A DNA stretch of 64,000 nt from Anastrepha obliqua (GCF_027943255.1 NC_072893.1:25070001-25134000), one strand, 5' to 3'; positions 10,651 through 23,260 are shown, counted from the first letter of the stretch. Program-made: numbers and translations. Notes: generated by a model not told the origin, from the sequence alone.

Positions 10651-10994
10651 TTTCCTTGTTGACGTTGTCTAATTATTATCTTTAAGTATAGCGCACTATT
10701 TCCCTATAATATTGGCACTCTTTTAGTTCCTTTTTAGTCGATTCATAAGATGGCTTCTGTTCCCAAACAGCAGTGGCCATCATTTTGCCCACGAATTGTG
10801 TCACCCTAAATTTCCTAAACGCTGCTTTCTGGAATTACTTCGACTCAAGTTCATAGTGAAGCACACCAAGCTGTACCTATAGTAAACACTTGATTCATAA
10901 ATTTAACTCTTTTCCACTCCATTGATTCAAAAACTCCCAAGAACATTAGCCGCGGTGTTGCTTCTAAGTGGTGTGAGTAGTCTTGCGCTGACCT

Positions 10995-11240
10995 TAGGTA
11001 AGTAGGTTAGATGGCAAGAGTACTATAATGTAGACCACTACTTGTGAAAAAGTGCAATATGTAAAGGAAGAAAAACCATCTACAGTCATTCAGTGATGTT
11101 GATGTAGTAGTGGAGAGAATAGACATCTAGGCTGGAGAAATGGTTAGGGCTATCACCAAAAGACACACTAAGGAACCTCAAGCGCCCAGCCCCCAATCTC
11201 GGATATGTGTTCAGTGTTCAACAGACTTTTTATCTGCTTT
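10995..11240 (-). mobile_element. RNase-H LINE 3' end, inverted partner of copy B
   Basis: The minus strand reads a decayed zinc-finger region (GTTGAACACTGAACACAT), then GGGCGCTTGAGGTTCCTTAG and a stop, and a 3' UTR ending CTCTTGCCATCTAACCTACT. This aligns with 12930-13204 of copy B in opposite orientation. It lacks about 48 bp of the 3' UTR around the TGGTATC motif. Coding remnants are broken. Confidence 0.8.
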
Positions 11241-11825
11241 TAAGTCATGGAAAAATAATCACAGAGGATGTTCAAAATGGTCATAGATGATACTATAAAC
11301 ATTTCTCCGATTTATTTCTTTTCAAAACGTAAATCTTCGAGAAGTGTTTGAAAGTATTCACTAACTAAGGGCCTTGCCTTAATCGGCCGGCCTAAATGCT
11401 AACTGCCTTACATTGACTCTCTCCACTTTTGCTTGATTAGACTATGCCACTTACAGGTTATTGTTCTTCCGGAGCGAGAGATTCCGTAGGCAGATGACAT
11501 CTGTTCTTTAGTTATCAGTGGTGTTTTTTCTTGCTTATACAGGATCTTAATTACGCCCCTAAACTTAATTTTTTCGATCATTTTTTTTTTGTTTCCCGCT
11601 GGCTTGTTTATCTCTCCACATGAAATGCATCTTGTGAATGCTCCACATCCACTTTTCTTTTCTTTTGATACTAAATAAGATCCATTTATGTATTCTAGGC
11701 CGGGTCGATTTGTGGGGAGGCAAAAAAATCGCCCATTGCTCTGTGAAAATCATATTCTAGGGATCAAAATAAGAAACTTTGCCGAAGGAAGCATACCTCT
11801 AAAACGAATTCTGGTGTCCCCCAAT
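11241..11825. other. unassigned stretch
   Basis: No gene, RNA or repeat recognised. A 62-codon minus ORF at 11565-11753 has no family features. Confidence 0.35.
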
Positions 11826-11968
11826 TTGGGGCTAAATGAAATTTAATGGGCTAAAAAACTGCATACCAAGAATTCTGATTATAATTTGAACATTTTTATG
11901 ATAATTTTTTGAAATTTTTTAAATGAGTTTTGTAAACGGTTGGGAACTTTGATTTATGAAGCTTCTAT
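11826..11968 (+). repeat. Tc1-type dispersed repeat fragment
   Basis: Contains AATGGGCTAAAAAACTGCAT and AGAATTCTGAT, followed by AACTTTGATTTATGAAGCTT. It matches the unit of the array at 46672-48165 in the same orientation. It directly abuts the truncated start of LINE copy B. Confidence 0.6.
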
Positions 11969-11969
11969 T

Positions 11970-13204
11970 TTAGAATGCACTGCATGTGTGAGAGAACTGC
12001 ATGTGTGGGTATCACTGGTGCTTGTAGAACTTGCCCAACTACTGCGCTCAACGTTATTCTGCACTTACTTCTTGTGGATCTGCAAGTTAATTCCATTGCT
12101 GCTCAGAGCGCAATTAGGTTGAAAGAGATTTGCCTCTGGAGACAACTTCCTGTAGGACAAAATAGCATCTTGAAGCAGATCTCCCCTTCCTTCTCTGTTT
12201 TTCGGACTGATCTGTCCATCCACAAACTGGGTTTTGAGGGTTGTGCTAGGATATAGATACTTGTGTTTGCACTGACGGATCCAAGATGGAATCTGGAGTG
12301 GTAGCGGGGGTTTACTCTTAATCAGCCGGCATTTCGGTCTCCTTTAAACAGCCGGAAACAAGCAGCGTTTTTCAAGCAGAGGTCTTCGCGATCCTGCAAG
12401 CATGCAAAATGCTTCGGGATCGTTGTCGGGAGAGAGACATTAATATTTTTTCGGATCGTCAAGCTTCGATCAAGGCCCTGTGTTCACTATATTGCAGCTC
12501 TCTTCTGGTGAACTCCTGTAAGGAGGAACTCAAACGTCTCGAACGTGTAGGAAATATTTCCCTTATCTGGGTTTCTGGGCACAGGAATTTAGAGGGAAAT
12601 GAAATTGCCGATGAACTTGCCAGGAAGGGGTCGACAGAACCGGTTTCAGCTGACATCGGTGTCCCCTTGACCGTTGTTAAAGGGAAACTACACAATTTCT
12701 TTCTAGAAAAAGCGCAAGACAGATGGAGGTCTGTCTCATCGTGTGCTATTTCGAAAACACTATGGCCACAATACGATAGAAATAGAACGCTTAAGGTGAT
12801 GGGGAATCCCCCGCCATTCAATTCCCAAACTCATTACGGTGTTCGCTGGTCACTGGGTGATCGGTACTCATGCGGAATTCCGTACAACCCCTATTGCAGA
12901 AGCTGTGGGGATCCTGCAGAGAAAGAGACTGTGGAACACTTTCTCTGCAAATATCTGGCTCTGGCGACTAGGCGCTTGAGATTCCTTAGCGTGTCCTTTG
13001 GAGATGACTTGAAGACATTCTCTAGCCTAGATCCCTTTTCTCTCCTCCAGTACATCAACAGCACTGGATGGCTGTAGACGGTTTTCTCTCCTCCCTAAAT
13101 CCTTTCACAGGTTGTGGTCCACATTATGGTATCAAAACGGCACGTAAGTGCTACTTGAAGTGTACCTGGGGTACTCTTGCCATCTAACCTACCTACCTAC
13201 CTAC
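11970..13204 (+). mobile_element. RNase-H LINE, 3' half (copy B)
   Basis: The first part (11975-12256) encodes the post-RT region, ITGACRTCPTTALNVILHL followed by AAQSAIRLKEICLWR. After a frame change, TDGSKMESGVVAGVYS (12271 on) starts RNase H, with one stop (TAA, 12319-12321). The frame then stays open to the stop at 13075. From the Met at 12409, FSDRQA gives Asp16, GHRNLEGN gives His58 and IADELA gives Asp68, so the RNase H acidic residues remain. The zinc motif has Cys163, Cys166 and His177, but the last Cys is Tyr182. The 3' UTR has TGGTATCAAAACGGCAC (13129) and the tail is CTAACC(TACC)n at 13184-13204. It is 5' truncated, and a Tc1-type repeat abuts the truncation. Confidence 0.87.
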
Positions 13205-14334
13205 TGATTTATTAATTAAAGTTCATGACTTCACTTTTTAAAACGAAAATTTCAGTAATTAATGAGGTACCTAATACTTTTGGCCAAGGCTAGCCCAGTT
13301 CAAGCGACAAGTGGTGAGGAGCAGGACGCTTTTATTTTATATATGCGACATCCTGTATAACTTCGAGTTGTTGTTGCATAACTATTGTTTCGGCATATAC
13401 AGCAATCAATAGCATTTACATATTGCCATTTAGCAGAAACTCCTTCAAAGCAGAAACTTTTTGAAGAGAGAGCAGAAATGCGAAATTGCAACAAACGCCA
13501 GGCCGGATATGCTTACTCATGCATGCCAAAGCCACTCTCAAATGCCACAATTCACCATGCACACGCACACACACACATGCGTGTACACTCATATTGCAGT
13601 GAAAATGAAAACTTTTGAAGTTGCAACAACTAAAGCGCTTTATACCACTGCAGTGGGCTGTTTTGCATAGAGAGGAAAGCGAAAAAAAAATTTACTAAAA
13701 GCAAAATTAAAAATTAAAAAAAAAAGAAATAAAAATAAAAGCAAACTTGAAAATAAACACAAACATAAAAAAAAAAAATAAAAATAAAACGAATGAAAAT
13801 AAAAAACATGTAAAATAAAAAAAATTTAAAACAATTTTCAAGTGTGAAACCAGTTAGTTGGTGTTACAGTTATGAACTTTTCTATGTTTCCCATAATTTC
13901 TATTTCCACTTTTTCTCCATTTTTTTGCACTCACTTTGTGTTAGCATTTCTGCTCGCTTGTATGCAGCATGGCGCTGCGTACAAATTTGCATTTTCTGGG
14001 GCCAAAATTCAAATTTTCGAGAGAAATTATCAAAGTTTTGTTGCGGCAGTTTTTCTCTTTTACTCAGTTTATGGGTGTTTTTTTCATTTCTATATTTTAG
14101 ATGCAGTTGTTTCTTTCTTTTCTAGCTTAAAATTGGAAATGTGTTGCTTCCATGTGTATCGGTGCTTGCTCAAAAAGAATCGGCTACTATGGTAATATCG
14201 ATTTAAAAATTTCTTTACCACTCGCCTACAAAGGAGAGTTCATTTGATTGAATCGCATAACCGTAACTATTTTTGGCATCTTTAGACGAGTTTTGCTCTA
14301 TTTTCCTACGATTTAACGCCAGGTTGATATGAGT
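13205..14334. other. AT-rich stretch, no gene seen
   Basis: Includes CACACACACA (13560-13580) and an A-rich block (13680-13830). Overlapping Phe-rich ORFs at 13844-14195 are compositional. A GACATCCTGTATAAC motif at 13346 resembles a MITE end. Confidence 0.4.
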
Positions 14335-14676
14335 TCATATGAGGTTCATACGAGCCTCGTAGGCGATGAAACGAGGAGCTGCATGAGGTTTAAGACGACA
14401 TAAATTCAGAGCAGCAAATAGAGACTCAGCGGCTTCATTGTCCAGGTCATGGCGTCCGAATGAATACAAACGCTTCGGCTCCGAAATTATTCGATGCGGT
14501 ACCAGCTGGTGGTGGCAGAGGAAGAGCAAGAAATTGGGTTCATTTGGTGTGTCCAACTATCACCGATTAGCACGAGAAAGAAACGACTGGCGCGCTTTGT
14601 TAAACTCGGCTAAAATCGAGTCAGCGGTTATCGCGCCAATCAAGAAGATGAAGAAAACATCTGGATTGTTCTAGAG
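14335..14676 (+). mobile_element. LINE ORF2 C-terminal fragment (no RNase H)
   Basis: Sense-strand pieces read PGHGVRMNTNA, FDAVPAGGGRGRAR and, in another frame, RLARERNDWRALLNSAKIES. This is the LGHV-RM ... GRGRP ... ERN-WR...L..AK tail of endonuclease/reverse-transcriptase LINEs of the CR1/RTE kind. The segment between GRGRA and the VSN block is deleted. Several frameshifts are present. A second copy lies on the opposite strand at 32440-32830. Confidence 0.72.
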
Positions 14677-15680
14677 CAACTTTAGCATTATCTTCTTTGC
14701 ACGCTTTCTATGTTTCACTTTGCCACCCTAATCCCAGTTTGGCCGCGTGCTCTGCCAAGACCTCTGATAATAGTTTTGAATTCGCCTTGGGCGTAGTGAG
14801 CAGTTAAATATTTTGTAATAAAGCAAATCTTGATTTTAGCAGACCTCGCCGCCGATATCACTATCACCATACAGATCTACGTTTCCTTTGTTGATGTTTT
14901 TGGTTTTTTTTTTGTTTGTGTTTTTTTTTTTGATGTTTTGTGAAATAATAATAAAATAAAATATAATAAAAAAAATATATATAATAATAATAATATGTTT
15001 GAAATATTTATAATAAATTTAACATTTTCTATTTATAATTTTTTTTTTCAACTTACACACTGCGTGATTAATAAATTCAAAATTTTTTATTTAACACAAA
15101 ATTTTCTTTCCTTAACTAAAAAACTGGCTTCTTCTTTGTCACCCTTTACACCCCTAACGGGGTGGCCAATAGCCCACCATGATTTGTGGTTTACTGCTCG
15201 TATCGTCCAAATGCAGTTGGCATCCGCATTCACGAATAGTTTCGAGTGCCGTAGAGTGGAATACATTTTTTCTTTTTTTCTTTACATTTTTAGTCATTTG
15301 GTTAAAGGAAAGATAACAAAAATTACAAAGGATTTCCAATTTACTCTATGTGGAGAAGAGGAGAAGTGCATATTGTTTGGTGAATTCTTTAGCGGAGCAT
15401 TGGAACTGAACTTTGTAAAATATGAAACTGCAGATTAAATGAGTATTTGGCTATTTCAATAGAATCTAAAAATTACAGCTGTTTGTATTCTGTTTCGTAA
15501 TGCGCATTTTGAACGAAAATTATAAGCAGATGATAGTCAATGAACAGGTGATGAAATACAAAATTTAGCATAGCGAATATTTTCAGGCCTGAATCGCTTA
15601 GCTTATCCATTCGGGCTATGAGCTTGAAGCTATGATTAGGCAATTGAAACGCTCTTACAGCTTCAAACGATTTTAGATTA
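14677..15680. other. unassigned, TA/T-rich with one long ORF
   Basis: An AT-rich tract (14890-15060) leads into a 147-codon plus ORF (14995-15438) with no recognised domain; its first half is low complexity. I do not call it a gene. Confidence 0.35.
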
Positions 15681-15990
15681 GGTGCCCGCCGTAGGCGAAT
15701 GAGTGTGCGTGACTACCAATCGATAGGACCCAGGTTCGTTCCCAAAACGGGCGGTTCTACGATACCGGAACGACCCGGATCTACAGTAGGCCAAGGACTG
15801 TCACTTCAGCAGCATTCCCTCCACAAGTATGGGGAATGTTTATGCTACTACAACAACAACGCGGGTTCGAAACTGATTGTAAGTATAGAAAACCAACTGA
15901 TAGAAAAATCTCTTCCTAAAAGTGGTCCGCATGCAATGGCCAACCTCTTAGTATATTTCTGCCACGAAAAGCTTTTAATTGCTTATTTTT
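15681..15990 (+). mobile_element. tRNA-headed SINE, composite
   Basis: The head GCCCGCCGTAGGCGAATGAG looks like a tRNA A-box region, and CCAGGTTCGTTCCC at 15730 is a B-box. The body includes GATACCGGAACGACCCGGAT and ends CTACTACAACAACAAC (15845-15860). It is followed directly by a piece resembling the body of the other SINE family (CAATGGCCAACCTCTTAGTA and TTTCTGCCACGAAAAG). No coding function. Confidence 0.7.
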
Positions 15991-15999
15991 ATGAAAATT

Positions 16000-17335
16000 A
16001 AAACCAAATAACAACAACAACAAAAATATTTATATATTTAAACAAAAATTTTAAATAATTTGTAAAAAACATTTAAGATAAAACAATTATAAACAAATGA
16101 AAAAATAAATAAATCGAAGATAAATAAAAAGTAAAACAAAATATTATAAAAAGACTGTAAATACTTCTTTTTATGAATATTAAAAAGAAAGAATAATATA
16201 TAAAAAAAAAAACAAAAAAAAGATTTATATATTTAAAAAAATATATATAAAACAAAAATAAAAACGAAATAATAACAAATTAAAATACAAAAAAAAAAAA
16301 ACAATAATAAAATCAAATAAAATAAATTGTAAAAAACATTTAAAATGAACAAATAATACATAAATAAAAAAAAATCGAAAATAAATAAGAAGTCAAAACA
16401 AAAATCAACAAAAAAAACAAAAAATAAAAAAACATGAAATATTTCTGTTTATTAAAATTAAAAAAAAAAAAAAATATTAATAACAAAAAAAATTTGTTCT
16501 AAATATATGTTAAAAAAATAAAAAAGAAATAATGAAAAATTAAAATAGAAAAAAAGAAGAAATGATAGAATAAAAAATTAAATTAAATTAAATGTAAGAA
16601 AGCATTTAAAATAAAAAAAAAATAAATAAATGAAAAAAAATCCAAAAGAAATAAGAAGTAAAAAAAATATTAATAAAAAGACATTAAAAATACTTCTTTT
16701 TATGAAAATTAAAAAAAAAAATTAAAAATTAAAAAATAAAAAAAATAAATATTATAATATTACAAAAAAATAAAAAAAAGTTACAAAAAAAATAAAAAAA
16801 ATTACAAAAAAAAAATATATATTAAATATTAAAAAAAATTAAAACGAAATAAAAAAACAAATAAAGCACAAATATAAAAAATAATAAAAAATTAAAATAC
16901 AAAAAACAAAAAATACAAAAATTAAATAAAGTAAAATGTAGGAAAAAAAGTATAATAAAAAAAAATTAAATATATGAAAAAAATAAAAATAACAACAACA
17001 AAAAAATAAAAAAACCAGAAATAATTATTTATATGTATATTGAAAAAAAAAAAATAAAAAATTTAAATACATTTACAAAAATTAAATAAAATAAAATGTA
17101 AAAAAACATTTAAAATAAGAAAAAGAATAAATAAATGAAAAAAATCGAAATTAAATAAAGAGTTAACAAAAGAAACAAAAAAAAGTAAAAAAAAAATACA
17201 AAAAAATATATTTAAAAAAACTATGCATATACAAAAAACTTACAATAAAAAGAATTTAATAAAATAAAATATGAAATGTAGAAAAAAGGTTGGAAATAAA
17301 AAAAACTTTAATCGAAAATAAACAAAAAGTCAAAA
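16000..17335. repeat. A-rich low-complexity tract
   Basis: About 1.3 kb of plus strand that is mostly A with T and rare C or G, in loose AAATAAA/AAAAATTAAAA units. Several imperfect ~200-300 bp resemblances occur inside (for example ACTTCTTTTTATGAA near 16162 and 16695). ORFs here are artefacts. Confidence 0.8.
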
Positions 17336-18004
17336 CTGAGCAAAATGTTGCGCCAACCCAACTTATCTGCTATTTCAAATTTCTTCTATTTACGACTTTG
17401 TTATCAGCATTCCACTCTTTGGGGGAAAACAATCGAGAAAGTTACAAAATTTATGGCGCTTGACAACACTAGAAAATTCAACTGTTTTTCACTATAATAA
17501 CTACTTTCCTAAGTATGCAAGAAATTTTTTAATTAGCAGTAATGGCAATAAAATTCAAAGTGATTTCTTGCCCCAATTGCTAAGTTCACCTTCTTTCCGC
17601 CTTCTTTTGCGATTTATCAATTAATCAACAAAATGCAAATTACAAGCGAATTCACTAACCTCGGCAAATACACCAAGGAAATCCATGCAAAGGGTGATCC
17701 AAATGTAGGTGGATTTTAAATTTTGTGCTATTTTGGCACTGACAATTTTCTTGTGTTCTAAATTGTGAGCATCAACCAACCGTGGAACAAAAGGAGTCCC
17801 TTTGGACTTTAACAAAGTTGGGAGATATTGAAAAATTATTTTCAAAGTGAGGACCTCGGTTGATCGTTAAGTGAAAACGAATTTGCAATGAGTCATATTT
17901 TCCACTCGGCTGTAACTTAATGGGAAGCCAGCACCTTTTAAAAAGCCAATGTACCGGCAGGCAGTGAAAATGCGGTGTGGAGTTTGAGTTGGCCCAAGCA
18001 TCAT
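17336..18004. other. unassigned stretch
   Basis: A 74-codon minus ORF (17621-17845) is not recognised. Otherwise no feature is supported. Confidence 0.35.
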
Positions 18005-18170
18005 TGGCCCTTTTTTTTTCAGAAATGCTACGACATTTCGGTCACAGAGTCGTGGCTATCGACCTTTTATGCGTTGAAAGTGAAGATATGAATTGCTGGG
18101 ACTCCTGATTTCAGCAGGATGGCATACCAAGATACATCAAAGAGTCGATATTCTACACACTAAGTTGGGT
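18005..18170 (+). mobile_element. Tc1/mariner-superfamily transposase fragment
   Basis: Around 18107-18170 a frame reads FQQDGIPRYIKESIFYTLS, a decayed FQQDGA-CHT block around the second catalytic Asp in one transposase subgroup of this superfamily. Flanking frames are broken. The MITE at 43247-43624 carries the C-terminal end of a similar transposase. Confidence 0.55.
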
Positions 18171-18484
18171 AAACCGTTATTATTTGTATAGCCTTGAAAA
18201 TATGTATTCAAATAAAACACGAGCGATTTTGGTAAACCTTTTTATATGTAGAAGATACAAAATTTCGTACTTCTTTAGCAATTCACAAGCACATAAGGCC
18301 CACGGAAAAAGCATAGCAACTCAACACTTTGACCAGTTTTGAGTCTTTTTCTTCAAGATTCATTTTTTTTTTGTATAAAAGTATAGCTAACAAATACCGT
18401 ATAAATAAAACTTTCAAACTTTATACAAAAATTTGAAAAATTCTACACACCTTTCATCATAATTCCTTTGCTTTTAATTAGAAT

Positions 18485-18645
18485 TTATAAAAAACAATTT
18501 GGTATGAAGTTTTATAGTCCAATAAATTTTAGTACAATAATGCGCATGTTTGCAGTTGCTTAAAAATCTAGTTGATTTTTTATAATTTTTTGTTTTCTCG
18601 ATGATGCGGCGCATTTCCCCCATATAACAAATTTGGTAATTTTTA
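18485..18645 (-). repeat. Tc1-type dispersed repeat fragment
   Basis: Contains GGTATGAAGTTTTATAGTCC and AATAAATTTTAGTACAATAA, then GATTTTTTATAATTTTTTG and CATTTCCCCCATATAAC. It is the reverse of the unit in the 46672-48165 array, at moderate similarity. Confidence 0.5.
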
Positions 18646-18699
18646 TTTATATGGAGCAGAGATAAAAAGCAATAGTCATTCTAGAATTTTTTATTATTT

Positions 18700-19290
18700 C
18701 TATTTATTTTTCAGACAATTTTTTTTTTTTAATTTTCTTAAATTTGTTTTTTTGTAATTTTTAATCTTTGTTTTTATTATCATTGCAACGAGCAATATAC
18801 GTTGAATATTGTCTAATGCAAATAATATTATGGGTATTCTGCAGAAGTAAAACTACGTACCAAAATTTATTCTAGAACCTTTTTTATTTCTTGTTTTCAT
18901 TTTTTGAATATTTAAAATTTTTTTTTTTAATTTTTTTTTTTTTATTTTTTATGTATTTTTTTAAAAACAATTTTTTTTTTTAATTTTTAAACATTTGTTT
19001 TATTGTTTAAATATATGTTTTAAATTTTTTTTTAGTTTTTAATTTTTAAAATCTTTTTTTGCTGATATTTTCAAATTGTTTAATCTTTTTTAATTTGGTT
19101 TTTTATTGATTTTTTGTTGTAACTAAGTTATATTTTTTTTTAATTTTTTAAAAGTTTTTTTTAATTAAAAAAAATTGTTTTTATTCATTTTTTCTGTTTT
19201 CTATTTTTTTTTAACTTTTTTTATTAACATGCAATATGCGTTGAGTATTATCTAATGCAAATAATTTTATGGCTGTTCTGCAGAATTGCA
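18700..19290. repeat. T-rich tract with a direct repeat
   Basis: A T-rich tract contains two related ~60 bp segments, 18784-18848 and 19228-19288. Both carry CAATATRCGTTGARTATT, TCTAATGCAAATAAT and TTCTGCAGAA, 445 bp apart. This indicates an old duplication of the tract. Confidence 0.65.
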
Positions 19291-20229
19291 AAGGGATTCT
19301 GATTAGAAATTCTTATGAAAAATGTTGATATACTTTGGCGAATTTTTATAAATCGTGTGCAAAGTTTGAAACTTGGATTAATATGGCCCTTGTTTCAGAG
19401 TGAACTATGCATTTTTATAAAAAAAAAACCTTATTTAAATAAAAATAGAAATAAATATTCCAAACTGGTCGAAATGTTACGGCGCTATATTTTTTCGCAT
19501 GCTATACTTTTATATGCAGTTGATACGGCCGTGGGTAATTGAAAAACCAAGGCTTCGTTGCAGAAAAACTGACCAACGGAATTTCTATGAATTTTAATTA
19601 GAAACAAAAAATTACACTGTACAACACAAAAAACTTGCATTTTCATGAATACTAATTAAAAGAAGAAGAAAAAATTATACTGTACACAGCACAAAAAATA
19701 ACATTAAAGATCCTGCAATGGATTCTGATGGAGGGATGCAAGAAAAATAATCTTGTGTCGGCGATTTGAATGCTTAAGTGAGTATTTTATTTTCACACTT
19801 TTGCACATTCTTATGGTAAATCGGCTAGGAAACTACGTAATCCTTACATTACTCATTCTCACATTCCTTCTATGTAAAATTCCTTCCATGCCAAACATTT
19901 TTGTGTAACATTTGAACCTTCTAACTCTTCAGTAGATGGGTCCTTTTCATCACTAGAAATACTCATAACAGAGAGATAAAACGGTGTAGAATGTACCGAA
20001 AAAATAGTTGGCATTGAATTCTACTTTAAGTCTCTTAATGCACCAAAGCTCGACAATCAACCGAAGCGCCAGAAATAAGACAAAATAGAAAATGTGTAAA
20101 GGTTAAAATCGTAAGAAAATGAAATGTTTGCGGAGCGATAATGGGACTAAATACACATGCAATGCAATGAGAAATTTCCACAAAGCCGAAGGTATAGGAC
20201 AAGAGTTTACTAGCGGACATACAAGTATG
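19291..20229. other. unassigned stretch
   Basis: No feature recognised. A short duplicated motif (ACTGTACACA / AAAAATTACACTGTACAACA) occurs near 19610 and 19675. Confidence 0.3.
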
Positions 20230-20960
20230 TAGAATGGAGTAGCCGAACGGATGCGCATGCAAAGAAATTTTAACGAAAGACATCGAAATACATTCGCAGC
20301 CGGAACAAACGAAGGTAAAGGCACCGTTAAGCTAAGCCCTCCCGAAAATCAACAAGAACAACCTGAAGCAACTGACGATTTCGGCATCCAAGCGCGACGA
20401 GCTCTTAAACGTGATAGAGGTCGCCGTAAGAAAGTTAGGGTAAAGTACCTCAGCAGACCAGGGTTAGTAAACAACAATATGGTACCAATTTTCGAAATGT
20501 CAACAAGTAAACCGGAGACGTTGCTCGAAGATGAACCCTACAGTATAGCCTTAGCCTAAAGCACCGGTCCCGAAACTAGTACAGAAGCACTCGCAGGTCC
20601 TAAGGCAATCGAATGGAAGAAAGCCATGTTAAAAGAATACCGAACGCCAAATAATATTGCAAAATCTTGCAGCAACCGGTTGAGAAAAAGAACGTCGAAT
20701 CTAAGTGGGCCTTTCGAACTAAATAAAAATCAGATGGCAGCATTGACACCAGAAAAGCTAGACTGTTAGGAAAAGAATTGACTGAAAGAGCTGGAATTGA
20801 CTACAATGAAACTTTGGCACCTGTCGCTAGGTGCCCAGCGATTTGCATGATTTTAAGCGAAACCGAAGCATCTAAATATCATACACGAAAAAACTTGCTT
20901 GTTTATTAAAAAAGGCAGTCTACAGTGCCTTATAGTGTAATTTATAGTTTATGGGTACAT
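20230..20960 (+). mobile_element. Ty1/copia retrotransposon relic (start of RT)
   Basis: A plus frame (20251-20559) reads KRDRGRRKKVRVKYLSRPG, then NMVPIFEMSTSKPETL and a stop. It continues in frame as AGPKAIEWKKAMLKEYR, the EWKKAM-EEYR block opening the copia reverse transcriptase. Next, shifted, come ESKWAFRTK-like and SDGSIDTRKARLLGKELTER with AGIDYNETLAPVA (20690-20830), the conserved K-W-F-K-K..G....KARL-A-G---R-GIDY-ETFAPVA segment. A later piece, KTCLFIKKGSLQCLIV, resembles the block preceding YVDD. The catalytic YVDD itself is destroyed. No LTR, integrase or gag was seen. Confidence 0.82.
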
Positions 20961-22551
20961 GGTAAATATTTCATTGTCCCGCTGAACAAAAAAAAAATCC
21001 AAGATATGCTTATTTTGACCTAATCTCTAAGTAATCTAGTCAATCAAATTTCATGATGGCTTTTCTAGTAGTTTTTGGTATATTTCGATAAAAAAGTATT
21101 TTGCCTGTATTTTTACACTCTTAACGTTTTCGTATCGGTAGTTGGTTGAGTTTCATTCGGTTTGAAGTTTGTGAATGCATTTTTTTAAAGTGGTCCTGTC
21201 ATGGTTCTCTATTGCGAATCGCCTGCAAGTGGAGACAAGCGGCCTAAGCTAATTTCATAGAAGCCGGGGACACTTCTTGACCATATAAACTTTGAAAGAT
21301 TCAACTCCTACCAAATTGTTCATTTCGTCTTTTTTTAATGGCCCTGCACCTACAAGCCTTCCACTGATCGGATAGCCGAGTCTGTATAAGCGTCACCGCC
21401 AGGCACCAAGTGTAGAATTTTTTGCAGGGTTTTCTAATTCCTTCGCATTGTAACGTTACAAATACAGTTTATAAATTTAAAAATTTGGACCACCCTGTGC
21501 GCTCATTAAGACGAACAATGCAGCCAACCAACCAGCATTCTTTTTCGCTGACTTCACTCCTCTCGATTGCCGCTCGCCGTAACCACTAATTTGAATTTGT
21601 TTGCGCAAACATATTGGCAAAGGAATGGAATGCAAAACAGTAAAAGGAAATCAGTATAAATAAGATGTGCGCACAACAACAAAAACAAAAAGGAAATGAG
21701 CAAAGTGTCGCAACTCTTTGCAGGCTCATTGTGCTAAATAAATGTGATGGAATGGAAATGAAGATGCAAATGCGAATTTTGGCAAATAGTCAAGCAAGCA
21801 AGGCTTCCATTACATTACGTTTTTTGGCTATGGCAGATTCATACTTTATGTACGTATATGGGTATATATGTATATGGGTGAATATATGTATGTGTATGGC
21901 TGTGCAAGTGATGAGTATGAAAAGGCGAATGCCAAAAAGGCAGTAACACGATTTTAATGTTGGCAAATGTGCCAAAGTAAAAGCCGCAGTGACTGAGCAA
22001 AACAACATTTCGACACATTTTGTGAGCCAGCTTTGCCAAAAATACAGAAGAAGCGGAAGAAGAAAAAAATGGAAGAAGCAAAACATAGAAGGACATACAA
22101 GGAAAAAGAAAAGGAAAACTCTTGCCCTATAGCCCGCTTCCTTCGGGCAAGGACAAGTGTATGAAATGGCACACTTTGCAATCATTTGTATGGTCCTGTC
22201 TCATTTTTTGCCATTTACGTTACCAGTGTGTTGGGGCATTAAGTGATTGTGTATACACACACACACACACGCACGCATATGTAAGTATGTAATTATGCTT
22301 GTTAGTGCAACACAGGCTGCTCCATACGTACATACATACACACACATGTGCGTATTACACTACTCCGCATTTTTTCAGTTTCTTGGCCTGTAAATCCAAA
22401 TCACTTTCTATGATAATCTCATCATTTTTCGGCATTTCATTTTTGATTTACACTCCAATGATTTGATGTAACTCGAAACTTATTGACACATTTCAATAAG
22501 TAGTGACGTTAAAGCGAAAATAATGTAAGGCAAGTGTAGGCGTATGTGTGC

Positions 22552-22585
<34 letters not shown>

Positions 22586-22880
22586 AGAGAGAGAAAGTAG
22601 TTACTGAAATTGCTAATAAATTGCACGTTCTCAAATATTTTAGAAGCTAAGAAAAAGTTATGAGCCAAATAAAAAATTGTAATTTTCTTATTCCACATAA
22701 AATTTGAAAGGACAGTCAAATCAAAATGTAATGGTTTGCAAAACAAACAGAGATTTATATCTGGAAAAATTGTAATTTATACCTCATAAATATTTATTAA
22801 AGATTCATTCCATGCGTAAACTTGGGGAAGTGATAAAAAATTGAACATATTTTGTGCGGGCGGTCTTATGTATTTTACTA
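20961..22880. other. unassigned stretch with microsatellites
   Basis: No gene. CA tracts lie at 22253-22275 and a GT tract at 22558-22585. An A-box-like GGATAGCCGAGTCTG at 21370 has no B-box partner. Confidence 0.4.
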
Positions 22881-23260
22881 AAGGGTGGTTAAGTTTCAAG
22901 AGCCGGTGTTGATTTTGAATAAAATACAATTTTTTTAGGAAATTATTGTCAATTCTCTTTAATTTGATAATATTGGTATGGCTCAATTACGTATGGAACA
23001 AAATATCGGCCAAATGGCCGCCGCGGCCTCGGCGGCACACCTCCATCCGATGGTCCAAATTTTCAATGACGCTTAGGCATAATTGAGGTTCTATGCCGTT
23101 AATGTGCCGAATTATCTTATCCTTTAGCTCTTGAATTGTTGCTGGCTTATCGACCTACACCTTTTCTTTCAAATAACCCCAAAGAAAGAAGTCCAACGGT
23201 GTGTTTGACGTTTAGGTGTGGTTCACATGCAACATCGGCCCTTGAAATTTAAGCACCCTT
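22881..23260 (-). mobile_element. 380 bp MITE with TA target duplication
   Basis: Terminal inverted repeats AAGGGTGGTTAAGTTTCAAG (left) and AAGGGTGCTTAAATTTCAAG (right, reversed) are flanked by TA at 22879-22880 and 23261-23262. The interior on the minus strand encodes a decayed transposase C-terminus (ELKDKIIRHINGIEPQLCLS-like, then RRGRGG). It is the reversed sibling of 43247-43624. It must be mobilised in trans by a Tc1/mariner-superfamily transposase, which is inference. Confidence 0.88.

Noticed and set aside
14995..15438. 147-codon plus ORF as a gene
   Set aside because: The first half is AT-rich low complexity and the second half matches nothing I recognise.
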